From assembly GCF_005887555.1 (NCBI RefSeq), contig NZ_VCIA01000001.1:1488001-1552000 (forward strand): DNA of 64,000 nt, in the 5' to 3' direction. The stretch comes from Lentibacillus cibarius (GTDB lineage Bacteria > Bacillota > Bacilli > Bacillales > Amphibacillaceae). Under the pieces are notes generated by a model. That model worked only from the letters and a program-made list of their open reading frames with translations, had not been told where the DNA came from and did not search any database. Shown here one piece after another: positions 44,605-52,881 of this stretch (position 1 is its first letter; the number at the start of each line of letters is the position of its first letter). The position numbers and the translations under genes were made by a program.

Positions 44605-46082
44605 GATGTCTCTTCCTTTCTGTTCGCTGCGGCGGATAGCGATTCACTCCGGCCGCGCTTTACTGTTTCCATCCAGGCAAGTAGTATAAAGAAGAACATA
44701 GGGAATACCTGGTTCTCCCACACATTATACACGACACCAACCAATCCGATGAATAACCAGAAAAACAAGGTGACGTGCGCGATAGTCGGATCTGTCTTGC
44801 GCATCCGGCCCATCCGGTACGCCATGTTCAGCATAAATATCGCAAACAGGATGGTCCCGATTGCACCGGTCTGGACGATAATCTGAATGTACTGGTTGTC
44901 CGAGTAGAAGTCAGTCCCCATATAATCATAAATATCGTTCAGCCCATAGTCATCATAAATCGGTGACGAATAAACCAATGCCGCCGAGTCGCCGAATGTG
45001 CCAAAGCCCGTTCCAATCACGGGATAATCCGTCCAGATATCCAAGCCGACTTTAACGAAGAAGATACGGCCGGTGTTCAAGCTCCTCTCGAATTGCTCCT
45101 GATCAAACGACGAGCTGAACCTGTCCCCGAGTGTGCCGCTTCCACCTTGCTGCTGCTGACTGCTATCGCCCCACATATCTACAACGAAGCGGTCCAATTG
45201 ATGCACAGGGGTAAATACAAGCAAGAACCCGGCTAAAGCAGTGATGATTACTTGTTTCGTTATTTGTTTATCTTTTGCCAGGAACAAATAAATGATTCCT
45301 GCAATGGCGATACCAAGAATACTGCCTCGGGAATACGTCAAGAGCAGTGTACCGGCCTCTAATACGAGCGGTATGTACCATGCCTTGTTTTTGGTCACCC
45401 GGAGCAGCGTGAAGCTGGCTGCTAACGCTACGACCATGTACATGCTCATAGAGTTCGGATTGGACAGCAAGCCATAAATCCGTTCGAAATTGGCCGGCGA
45501 AATAAACATCTCTTTCCAAGCCTGCGGAATTAGCCATTGCCGCTGGGATAGTTTTTCCACAAACCCGTGAGCAACCAGCACCATAGCGACACCGGTAATT
45601 AACTTCAGCGCGTTCAGCATGTCCGCCCGGTTCCAAGCTAAGCGTTTCACCCCATAATATAGTAGGTACATGGTGAGAAATTTACGCAGCTGAAACACAA
45701 TAGCGACGAGCGACACCCCGGTTGTCAGCGCCGCAACCGCGCCAACCAGACAGAATAAAAGATACGCCCATTCATACCATTCGAGCCGGAAGATGGATCG
45801 ATAATCCTTTTGCTTGATCGCATCGGTAAGGACCTTAATGACCAATACGAGGATACCGACATCACCTGCAAATTTCAGCCCATCATTGATCTCCACAAGA
45901 AATGGCCTGAACGGGAAATAAAGAATGAGCAGTGGAATGAGCAGCTTTGGTTTATACCACGTCACCGCCGCAAAATAGATTACCGACAGCGCAATGGCAA
46001 GACTATCGGGCAAGAATAAGCCAATCGTTAATACTAAAATCGTTGCTATTGTAAATTGAATGATTTGTTTTTGATCGTTCAT
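44601..46082 (-). CDS. O-antigen ligase/polymerase-like protein
   Basis: The 493-residue membrane protein has about 12 helices and the Wzy_C-type outer loop: VGLDIWTDYPVIGTGFGTFG and later FYSDNQYIQIIVQTGAIGT. Its 4-base overlap with wecC suggests coupled translation. In this operon it would polymerise a ManNAc(A)-containing wall polymer. Ligase activity toward other glycans cannot be excluded. Confidence 0.75.
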   Translation of the reverse strand: MNDQKQIIQFTIATILVLTIGLFLPDSLAIALSVIYFAAVTWYKPKLLIPLLILYFPFRPFLVEINDGLKFAGDVGILVLVIKVLTDAIKQKDYRSIFRLEWYEWAYLLFCLVGAVAALTTGVSLVAIVFQLRKFLTMYLLYYGVKRLAWNRADMLNALKLITGVAMVLVAHGFVEKLSQRQWLIPQAWKEMFISPANFERIYGLLSNPNSMSMYMVVALAASFTLLRVTKNKAWYIPLVLEAGTLLLTYSRGSILGIAIAGIIYLFLAKDKQITKQVIITALAGFLLVFTPVHQLDRFVVDMWGDSSQQQQGGSGTLGDRFSSSFDQEQFERSLNTGRIFFVKVGLDIWTDYPVIGTGFGTFGDSAALVYSSPIYDDYGLNDIYDYMGTDFYSDNQYIQIIVQTGAIGTILFAIFMLNMAYRMGRMRKTDPTIAHVTLFFWLFIGLVGVVYNVWENQVFPMFFFILLAWMETVKRGRSESLSAAANRKEETS

Positions 46083-46259
46083 CGACGTTCAACCCCACAA
46101 GTTTTTTAAATTCGTTGCAACCTATACCCCTGTTATCATAAAGGGTGGCAATCTAGTAATGCAAGAGTAAAATTTACGCATTCATTAATCGGCACCCCCA
46201 TCATTCTACCATAAACAGTCAAAAACAGGGGAGAATCGACAGGAATATGTGGGGAAAAG

Positions 46260-46345
46260 TATGATTTGTGGGGGCGGGGCTGTCGTGCGGGGGCGGGGCT
46301 GTCGTGCGGGGCGAGGCTCTCGTGCGGGGTGGGCCGCGGGACTTT
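46260..46345. repeat. GC-rich tandem repeats with TGTCGTGC boxes
   Basis: TGTCGTGC/TCTCGTGC boxes occur at 46281, 46300 and 46318, 18-19 bp apart, in a G-rich stretch. They are followed by GGGCCGCG and a CGCGCGACTTT element (about 46340-46393) of the type seen at 55.8, 59.5 and 63.2 kb. The rest of 46083-46432 has no gene. Base composition is far richer in G+C than the neighbouring genes. Confidence 0.55.
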
Positions 46346-46408
46346 TGGCTCGGGCCGCGTGAGTTTCCTGATTTTCGCGCGACTTTCGGCTTGGACATTC
46401 TAAATAAA

Positions 46409-46433
46409 AAAACCGGCTCGGGGCCGGTTTTTT
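46409..46433. terminator. Bidirectional terminator below tagO
   Basis: AAAAAACCGGC pairs with GCCGGTTTTTT around a CGG loop, with a T run in either direction. It follows the leftward tagO gene directly. Confidence 0.85.
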
Positions 46434-47491
46434 CAGAGTCTTTTTTTGGTAACGTTCATGAGCTTCAATAGCGGCCGGTAATTTTCACTGATCAGGCCGG
46501 TTACTTCGACGACAAGCTCGACAAGGATAATCAGGCCGAATAGAATCAGCGTTGATCCCCATATGGTAGCTTCCGTAAATACAATCGCGGCGGTGCTAAA
46601 TATTCCGCTTAGCGCGTAAATCATAATGACCGTTTGCCGGTGCGAGAAGCCGAGCCGCAATAAACAATGGTGCAGGTGCAGTTTATCAGGTGCCGATAAT
46701 GGTTTCTTGTGCAGAAAGCGGCGGATAATCGCAAACAGCGTATCAAGAATTGGTACACCCAAAATCATAATTGGCACAATCAATGAAAAGATGGCGACGT
46801 TTTTAAACAGTCCCATTACCGCGAGCACACTGATCATGTAACCGAGAAACAATGCGCCGGTATCACCCATGAATATTTTTGCCGGGTGAAAGTTATAAGC
46901 AAGAAATCCGAGGGTGCTTCCAAGCAGCAGGAAGCCTAATAGCGCTACGAGCGGATTGCCCATGGCGATACCGAGCCCGGAAATGGTCAGAAGAACAATG
47001 GCAGATACACCTGCAGCAAGTCCGTCCAAGCCATCAATCAGATTAATCGCATTGGTGATGCCGACAATCCATAGAATCGTAATCGGGATGGCGAAGAGAC
47101 CAAAATCGATACGATCGCCAAATATACCGAATGGCAGCGTGACAAAGTCGATCTGGACGCCGCCTAACACGGTGATAATCGCGGCAACCAGTTGTCCGCC
47201 GAATTTAGCTTTTGCCGATAGTTCATATAAATCATCCAACACGCCGACGCCAGTAATGATGATTGCTCCTGCTAGCACCGGCCAAGCATTCATGGTCTCC
47301 GGCAGAAATAGGAGAAACCCGAGCAGGAAACTGAAAAATATCGCCAGCCCTCCCAGACGGGGCATGATTTTTTGATGAACTTTCCGATCATTTGGCTGGT
47401 CAACCGCCCCAATACGGATGGCTAACTTTTTAACAAGTGGTGTTATGAACAGTGATACAATTATACAGACTGATAGAGCAGCGTATACCAT
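46433..47491 (-). CDS. tagO: Undecaprenyl-phosphate GlcNAc-1-phosphate transferase (TagO/WecA)
   Basis: The 352-residue polyprenyl-phosphate transferase has about 10 membrane helices. Family motifs are AVDQPNDRKVHQKIMPRLGG, GVLDDLYELSAKAKFGGQ, NAINLIDGLDGLAAGVSAI, YNFHPAKIFMGDTGALFLGY and a C-terminal HLHHCLLRLGFSHRQTV. It makes undecaprenyl-diphosphate-GlcNAc, the acceptor for TagA at 42594-43319, so the two lie at either end of the same wall-polymer region. It has its own promoter upstream. Confidence 0.92.
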   Translation of the reverse strand: MVYAALSVCIIVSLFITPLVKKLAIRIGAVDQPNDRKVHQKIMPRLGGLAIFFSFLLGFLLFLPETMNAWPVLAGAIIITGVGVLDDLYELSAKAKFGGQLVAAIITVLGGVQIDFVTLPFGIFGDRIDFGLFAIPITILWIVGITNAINLIDGLDGLAAGVSAIVLLTISGLGIAMGNPLVALLGFLLLGSTLGFLAYNFHPAKIFMGDTGALFLGYMISVLAVMGLFKNVAIFSLIVPIMILGVPILDTLFAIIRRFLHKKPLSAPDKLHLHHCLLRLGFSHRQTVIMIYALSGIFSTAAIVFTEATIWGSTLILFGLIILVELVVEVTGLISENYRPLLKLMNVTKKRL

Positions 47492-47615
47492 GTCAAGATC
47501 CTCCCACCATTTCCCATTAACATCATTGGTACTATTGGTTTAATAATTTTTGCTATTCTTATAGACGTCATAAAAGGTTTACAAGTTTCATTAATTCATA
47601 TAATTACCCTTTTAC

Positions 47616-47643
47616 ATTATACCGTTTATATAAAAGAAATCAA
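47616..47643 (-). promoter_or_regulatory. Likely sigma-A promoter of tagO
   Basis: Leftward TTGATT (47643-47638) and a perfect TATAAT (47621-47616) are 16 bases apart, about 125 bases before the tagO start. It begins about 65 bases from the edge of a 21-bp tandem array. Confidence 0.5.
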
Positions 47644-47710
47644 TATGTATCATGTTACAATTTTTGTACAAGTATATAACAAAAGCGTCACCGATGTGTT
47701 GATGGCCGGT

Positions 47711-48010
47711 GCTATTCCGTCGATGTTCGCCGATATTCCGTTGATGTTCATCGCTATTCCGTTGATGTCTGCCTCTATTCCGTCGATGCCAGCCGCTATT
47801 CCGTTGATGTTCATCACTATTCCGTTGATGTTCACCGCTATTCCGTTGATGTCCGCTGCTATTCCGTTGATGTTCATCGCTATTCCGTTGATGTTCACCG
47901 CTATTCCGTCGATGCCCACCGCTATTCCGTCGATGCCCAGCGCTATTCCGTCGATACCCACCACCGCCGCACACCGGCCGACATACGTCGCTATTCCGTC
48001 GACGCCCGCC
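47711..48010. repeat. 21-bp tandem array A (CTATTCCGTYGATG core), 13 copies
   Basis: Twelve cores start every 21 bp without exception from 47712 to 47943, and a thirteenth lies at 47991. Each unit has a 14-base conserved core, CTATTCCGTYGATG, and a 7-base variable part (TTCATCG, CCAGCCG and so on). All frames stay open through most of it, but no ribosome site supports a repeat protein. It fills the gap between the GNAT gene end and the tagO promoter. A longer array of the same family is at 52.1-52.7 kb. Confidence 0.85.
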
Positions 48011-48045
48011 GCCGCTGCACACCGGTCGACGTGCCCTGCTGTATG

Positions 48046-49089
48046 TTAAAACGAGTCCACGTCGCCTTGGGTGAGCCACCAGTCGCTGTGGTGAATGCCG
48101 GTGTTTGCGTCTAGGTCGTGCACGACTAATGGCATCGGGCGGTCTGTTTCCTTCAGGCCGTGGCGTGTGAACATTTGTGCTGCGGTTGTTTCCGGGGTGG
48201 TCCACAGCTGGATGATATCTGCGTCGGTGAGGTTGGCCAGTGCGCCTTTGGTAAGAAGTTGCCAAATGGATGCGTCGTCGTCAGCTGCTAGGAAATCTAC
48301 TATATTTCCGATTACGGCTTGTCCTTTTTTGAATGGTACGGTTTCTGTCTTTAGCACGACGTAGCCTTGTAATTGTCCTTGCTTGGTTAGGGCGAACAAT
48401 CGGTATGTCTTTTCCGGGTGATGGAGGTAGCGCCATTCCAGATAGGCGGCGTCTCGCTTCAGTATGACTGGTTTCAAGGTTTGCGATGCTACTGCTAGCT
48501 CGTCAAATTGTTCATCGCATGTGGTTACTTCGTGAAATTCCCAGCCCTCCGGCAAGAAGTCTCGCTTCGCATGACGCAGTTTCCAGTTTTTCAACCATTT
48601 TCCCACCGCTCTGGCTGGTTGAAGCTTTGGGAAGACGGATGCAGCCAGTGCGGCGGGGTCCACAATCATTCGGTGGCGTGCGACATCGCCTGCATGCACG
48701 GCATTAGTCGTTCGCAGCAGCAGTTCTTTGGCCCGTACTGCCGGGAATCCGTACAGCAGGTTGACGCCTTGTTCGTTCGCGGTGGTCAGCATGGCGTCGT
48801 TCAACTGGCGATAGATGCCTTGGCCTTGTGCATCAGGGTCAACCATCGTATCGACGCGCAAGGCTATTTTTTCTGTGACACCACTGATATACGCGTCCGC
48901 TACCCATAATGCAAGATGGCCGAGCAATGTTCCCTTGTCTTCGTATACTAGAATGAAAGGATTTAGCGTGTTCGGATGGGCTTGGAACTTCCATTCCCAA
49001 GTCTTGTGCGACCGTTTTTTTCGGAATACCTTTTCATATAGATCTTGTATTTGCTGTTCATCACCGTTCTGATAGGTTCGAACTGTCAT
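48046..49089 (-). CDS. GNAT family N-acetyltransferase
   Basis: The 347-residue protein carries a GNAT acetyl-CoA-binding pattern (VDTMVDPDAQGQGIYRQLND) in its first 120 residues. The C-terminal half resembles a second, degenerate acetyltransferase fold (FALTKQGQLQGYVVLKTE). It overlaps the PIG-L gene by 29 bases and follows the MurJ-like gene in one operon. Together a deacetylase and an acetyltransferase could modify the amino sugar of a wall glycan. This job is inferred from the neighbours. Confidence 0.75.
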   Translation of the reverse strand: MTVRTYQNGDEQQIQDLYEKVFRKKRSHKTWEWKFQAHPNTLNPFILVYEDKGTLLGHLALWVADAYISGVTEKIALRVDTMVDPDAQGQGIYRQLNDAMLTTANEQGVNLLYGFPAVRAKELLLRTTNAVHAGDVARHRMIVDPAALAASVFPKLQPARAVGKWLKNWKLRHAKRDFLPEGWEFHEVTTCDEQFDELAVASQTLKPVILKRDAAYLEWRYLHHPEKTYRLFALTKQGQLQGYVVLKTETVPFKKGQAVIGNIVDFLAADDDASIWQLLTKGALANLTDADIIQLWTTPETTAAQMFTRHGLKETDRPMPLVVHDLDANTGIHHSDWWLTQGDVDSF

Positions 49090-49993
49090 CGTTTAAGCTC
49101 CTTACCGTTTGCAAACTCTGTGCATACAGTTCCCTTTTCCGCTTTAAGTTTTTATAGATGGCCCATAATAATGTATCGGTCCGGTTGGCCTGTTTAAATA
49201 GACTAGGAAACAAGTCTTTATATATTTCAAGGTTGTCACAATGCTGAATAAATGTTGAAATAGATGGTTCGAAAAAGATTTCTGCCGATTGGATGTCCGC
49301 GTTCGTCAGGTTTGTTTTTAGCCTGTTCAGCTCCAGAAAGCCGTCAAATGCAATTGCCTGGGATGAGAACTCGCTGATGGCTTGTTCTTTTTCCGGTAAA
49401 GTCGCTGATATATCCATGACACAATTAATATAATCAGGAGGAATCGGGCAATTAATTTCATATAATCGGATGGTAATATCGGGCATGTCGTTCTCTTTCA
49501 GCACATCGGCTAAGATCTGTGCCGTTTCCGTATGGTCCGGGTGGGCATCAATGAACGATGGGCAATAAATGATGTCCGGTTGCAACGAATTGATTTGTTC
49601 ATAAAATTTATCTTTTGCTTCACCGTTGCTTGTGACCTTTCCATCGGGCAGTCCTAAATAATGAATTCGGTTGATACCTAGAATGTCTTGCACTTGCTCC
49701 ATTTCCTGCATACGCAGCGTCATGAGGTCTTCTTTACTCAGTTCACTGACACTATTGGAACCGTCTGTCACAAATACACAGTGTACATCGGCGCCTTCAT
49801 TAGCGTGCAGCCGAATGGCGCCCCCCGGTCCAATGGTTTCATCATCCATGTGGGGCGCCAGTACGAGTACACGTTTGGCCTGTTTTGTATCGGACAGTGT
49901 TTTCGAGCCGCTGTAATGGCGCCGCAACAGCAATCGTGTCAGCGGAATGTTTATTGGTTTCAGGATTGTCATCAATAATTCTTTTGCCTTCAT
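49061..49993 (-). CDS. PIG-L/LmbE-family deacetylase
   Basis: The 310-residue protein has the zinc motif VLAPHMDDETIGPGGAI near residue 45 and the second motif PSFIDAHPDHTETAQI near 145. These mark the PIG-L fold, which removes N-acetyl groups from GlcNAc-containing glycans or small glycosides. The C-terminal 100 residues are helical and not family-typical. The gene starts 13 bases after the MurJ-like stop. Substrate is unknown, but a wall or capsule glycan is likely here. Confidence 0.85.
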   Translation of the reverse strand: MKAKELLMTILKPINIPLTRLLLRRHYSGSKTLSDTKQAKRVLVLAPHMDDETIGPGGAIRLHANEGADVHCVFVTDGSNSVSELSKEDLMTLRMQEMEQVQDILGINRIHYLGLPDGKVTSNGEAKDKFYEQINSLQPDIIYCPSFIDAHPDHTETAQILADVLKENDMPDITIRLYEINCPIPPDYINCVMDISATLPEKEQAISEFSSQAIAFDGFLELNRLKTNLTNADIQSAEIFFEPSISTFIQHCDNLEIYKDLFPSLFKQANRTDTLLWAIYKNLKRKRELYAQSLQTVRSLNDDSSNLSER

Positions 49994-50006
49994 TTAAGAG
50001 ACCCCT

Positions 50007-51524
50007 TTATGCCTTTCTCTTTTTCTTAAACAGATGATTAAGAAGAAACCGCAAAGCCTGGGAATGGAGCACATATGCACTGATAAAATAGACGATGGCG
50101 CCCGTGAGCGCAATAACGATGATCTGTAACATATCATGCCAGCCGCCAATCAGTTGCAGTATTGGGTAAACAACAGCGGCCATGATGCCGGTAGCTGCCG
50201 TTATTTTGATACATTCGACGGCGAGATATTTTAATTGCAAGCCGTTTACCAATTTGTAGAACACGACAAACTGTGCACCGACATAGCCAAACGCCATCAA
50301 GGAAGCAGCGAGCGGGATACCACGATAGCCGATCCAAGCTGTCAGGATAAAGTTAAGGACCATATTCAATAAGATGGACAGGCTGCTGATTATCAGGATA
50401 AGGTGTCCCTTCTTCAAGGAATAAAAGCCTTTGTTGATAATATTATTCAGACTAAAGCATAAAACAGATCCAACATACATGTAAGCAACTTGGGTCGTCG
50501 CCATCGTCGCACCGGCTGTAAATTCCCCGCGTTCATACAAGAGCGAAATGATATTCGGCATCAAGACGAGCATACCGATCACTGATGGCAAGAGAATCAG
50601 ATACATCGACGTCAGCCCTTGTTCAATACCGCGTTTAAATAATTTCCGGTCATCCGTCGTAATCGCTTTGGAAAGCAATGGAAAAATAATCGTTCCAATC
50701 GTTACGCCGAATATCCCCTGCGGCATGTGGACAAGATTTTTAGCATAGTTAATGTAGGTAACCGCACCTTCCTGAAAATGACTGGCAAACATCGTACCGA
50801 CCATTAGATTGATTTGACCAACCGCTACCGTCAGCCCAACCGGAATAAACACCCAGTAAAATTGCCTTACCTCCAGCCAATCCAATTTGCGCCGGAATGT
50901 CATCACTTTCTGCGGTATGACGGAAAACAGCATCACGAACAAGGCAATAACCGCACCGGCAACATAACCGATGGCCAAGGAATAAGCACCAATCCGATTC
51001 GCAAACAAAAACGCACTCCCGATGGACGTCACGATCACAATGATTTGCGATATCATCGACATGGTGAAGCGGTTTTGCGAATCAAAGAAAGCCTCGAGCA
51101 CCGCATTCATGCCGATAAATAGGATGGCCGCAAAGAAAATAGCGGAAATGCGGATGGCGATGTCAGTTGCTTGCCCGCTAAACTCCGGATAAAACAACGG
51201 AATATAAACAGGCGCCAGTGCCACGCCAAGCAGCGCAATCACCAGACTAATGACGATGGTCCCTTTGAATACTTGTCCAAAATGCCACTCGCCCCGCTGT
51301 TTGTCTAAAGCTTCTATATAACTTGGTACAAAGGCATTCTTCATACCATTTCTCATAAACAAGATAAACATATTCGGAATAATGAATGCAGCCAGATACG
51401 CATCCGCTACAAAACTATCACCGAAATAATATGCAATCACCATGTCCCGGATAAGCCCGGACACTTTTAACAAAAGCGATGCCCCGATAAAAAGAACACT
51501 TGCTAATCCCAGTTTCGACTTCAA
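50007..51524 (-). CDS. MurJ/MviN-family lipid flippase
   Basis: The 505-residue protein has about 14 membrane helices and the family opening GLASVLFIGASLLLKVSGLI with RDMVIAYYFGDSFVADAYLA. FIIPNMFILFMRNGMKNAFVPSY follows, where the MurJ substrate-binding arginines lie. MurJ flips lipid II. Bacillaceae often carry additional MviN paralogues in glycan clusters, and the link with PIG-L and GNAT genes suggests such a dedicated paralogue. The housekeeping role remains possible. Confidence 0.8.
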   Translation of the reverse strand: MKSKLGLASVLFIGASLLLKVSGLIRDMVIAYYFGDSFVADAYLAAFIIPNMFILFMRNGMKNAFVPSYIEALDKQRGEWHFGQVFKGTIVISLVIALLGVALAPVYIPLFYPEFSGQATDIAIRISAIFFAAILFIGMNAVLEAFFDSQNRFTMSMISQIIVIVTSIGSAFLFANRIGAYSLAIGYVAGAVIALFVMLFSVIPQKVMTFRRKLDWLEVRQFYWVFIPVGLTVAVGQINLMVGTMFASHFQEGAVTYINYAKNLVHMPQGIFGVTIGTIIFPLLSKAITTDDRKLFKRGIEQGLTSMYLILLPSVIGMLVLMPNIISLLYERGEFTAGATMATTQVAYMYVGSVLCFSLNNIINKGFYSLKKGHLILIISSLSILLNMVLNFILTAWIGYRGIPLAASLMAFGYVGAQFVVFYKLVNGLQLKYLAVECIKITAATGIMAAVVYPILQLIGGWHDMLQIIVIALTGAIVYFISAYVLHSQALRFLLNHLFKKKRKA

Positions 51525-51679
51525 ACAACATACCTCTTTTTAGGTTATAGTCATATAACAATTATTCTACCATATTTTTTAGCGATTCATAAGAGAAAAT
51601 GAACAAGTAAAAAGCGGAAGCACTCTTATATGGGGGAACCGCGACGTCCTGGCCGGGTGCGGTGGTGCAGGCCGGGTGC

Positions 51680-52000
51680 GGTGCGTGGGCCGGGGTGCGG
51701 TGCGTGAGGTGGCCCAGGGGGACAGGCTCCTCGCCGGGCGTGCGGTGCGTGGGGTGGCCCAGGGGGACAGGTTCCTCGCCGGGCGTGCGGTGCGTGGGGT
51801 GGCCCAGGGGGACAGGTTCCTCGCCGGGCGTGCGGTGCGTGGGGTGGCCCAGGGGGACAGGCTCCTCGCCGGGCGTGCGGTGCGGGTGCGTCCTGGCTGG
51901 GTAGGTGAGCAGGCCCGGGGTGCGGGTGCGCGGGCCCGGGTGCGGTGCGTGGGGTGGCCCAGGGGGACAGGCTCCTCGCCGGGCGTGCGGTGCGGGCGCG
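51680..52000. repeat. 45-bp GC-rich tandem array
   Basis: Units containing GTGGCCCAGGGGGACAGG and CCTCGCCGGGCGTGCG repeat with a 45-bp period. The GACAG in each starts at 51721, 51766, 51811 and 51856, and a further copy is at 51966 after a diverged spacer. GGGGACAGGCTC within it also occurs singly near 54850 and 59440. The array is nearly all G+C, unlike its surroundings, and lies just upstream of the MurJ-like gene. No coding role is supported. Confidence 0.8.
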
Positions 52001-52110
52001 TCCTGGCTGGGCGGGGCGGTGATCCGCGGGGGTGGTCCTGGCCGAGCGCCCGCGCGCCGCGAGTGGGGTAGCGACGTGTGGGGGGTGCCGCTGATGTGTC
52101 GATGTTCCAC

Positions 52111-52720
52111 GCTATTCCGTCGATGACCGCTGCTATTCCGTCGATGTTCGTCACTATTCCGTTGATGTTCGTCACTATTCCGTCGATATCCGCCACTATT
52201 CCGTCGATGTCCGCCACTATTCCGTCGATGTCCTCCTCTATTCCGTCGATGACCGACACTATTCCGTTGATGTCCGCCACTATTCCGTCGATGTCCTCCT
52301 CTATTCCGTCGAAGACCGACGCTATTCCGTCGATGTCCTCCTCTATTCCGTTGATGTTCCTCGCTATTCCGTCGATGGCCGACACTATTCCGTTGATGCC
52401 AGCCACTATTCCGTCGATGTCCGCTGCTATTCCGTTGATGTCCGCCACTATTCCGTCGATGCCCACCTCTATTCCGTCGATGTCCTCCTCTATTCCGTCG
52501 ATGACCGACGCTATTCCGTCGATGTCCACCTCTATTCCGTTGATGTTCCTCGCTATTCCGTTGATGTCCGACGCTATTCCGTCGATGCCAGCCACTATTC
52601 CGTTGATGTCCCGCTGCTATTCCGTTGATGTTCACCGCTATTCCGTTGATGCCAGCCACTATTCCGTCGATATCCGCTGCTATTCCGTTGATGTTCACCG
52701 CTATTCCGTCGAGGCCACCG
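52111..52720. repeat. 21-bp tandem array A (CTATTCCGTYGATG core), 29 copies
   Basis: Twenty-four cores start every 21 bp from 52112 to 52595. After a single inserted base, five more follow at 52617, 52638, 52659, 52680 and 52701. The 14-base core is the same as at 47.7 kb and in the same orientation; the 7 variable bases differ from unit to unit. A decayed tail runs to about 52800. The array separates the LTA-synthase-like gene end from the MurJ-like start. Confidence 0.88.
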
Positions 52721-52814
52721 CCGCACTCCGGTCGATATCCGCTGCTATCCAATCGATACGCGCGGCTATTGTGTGGATGTTCACCTCATACCGGGTGCCG
52801 GCTTTTTATTCCAC

Positions 52815-52855
52815 AAAAAAGCAGGGGGCATATCCACATGGACTGCCTCCCTGCT
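52815..52855 (-). terminator. Terminator of the LTA-synthase-like gene
   Basis: Leftward, AGCAGGGAGGCA pairs with TGCCCCCTGCT and is followed by TTTTTTG. Transcription therefore probably ends before the tandem arrays. Confidence 0.8.
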
Positions 52856-52881
52856 CATTCGGGACGCCTGTTCGGGGTATG

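Noticed and set aside
47645..48049. Open frames through 21-bp array A encoding 7-residue repeats on both strands
   Set aside because: A period divisible by three with no stop codons keeps several frames open at once. There is no ribosome site or consistent start, so a repeat protein is not supported.
52111..52720. CRISPR array
   Set aside because: The variable part is only 7 bases, the conserved core is 14 bases, and no cas genes are in the window.
51579..52752. Long leftward frames (over 300 codons) across the 45-bp and 21-bp arrays
   Set aside because: Composition follows the DNA repeats and two overlapping frames are equally open. No ribosome binding site or known domain is present.
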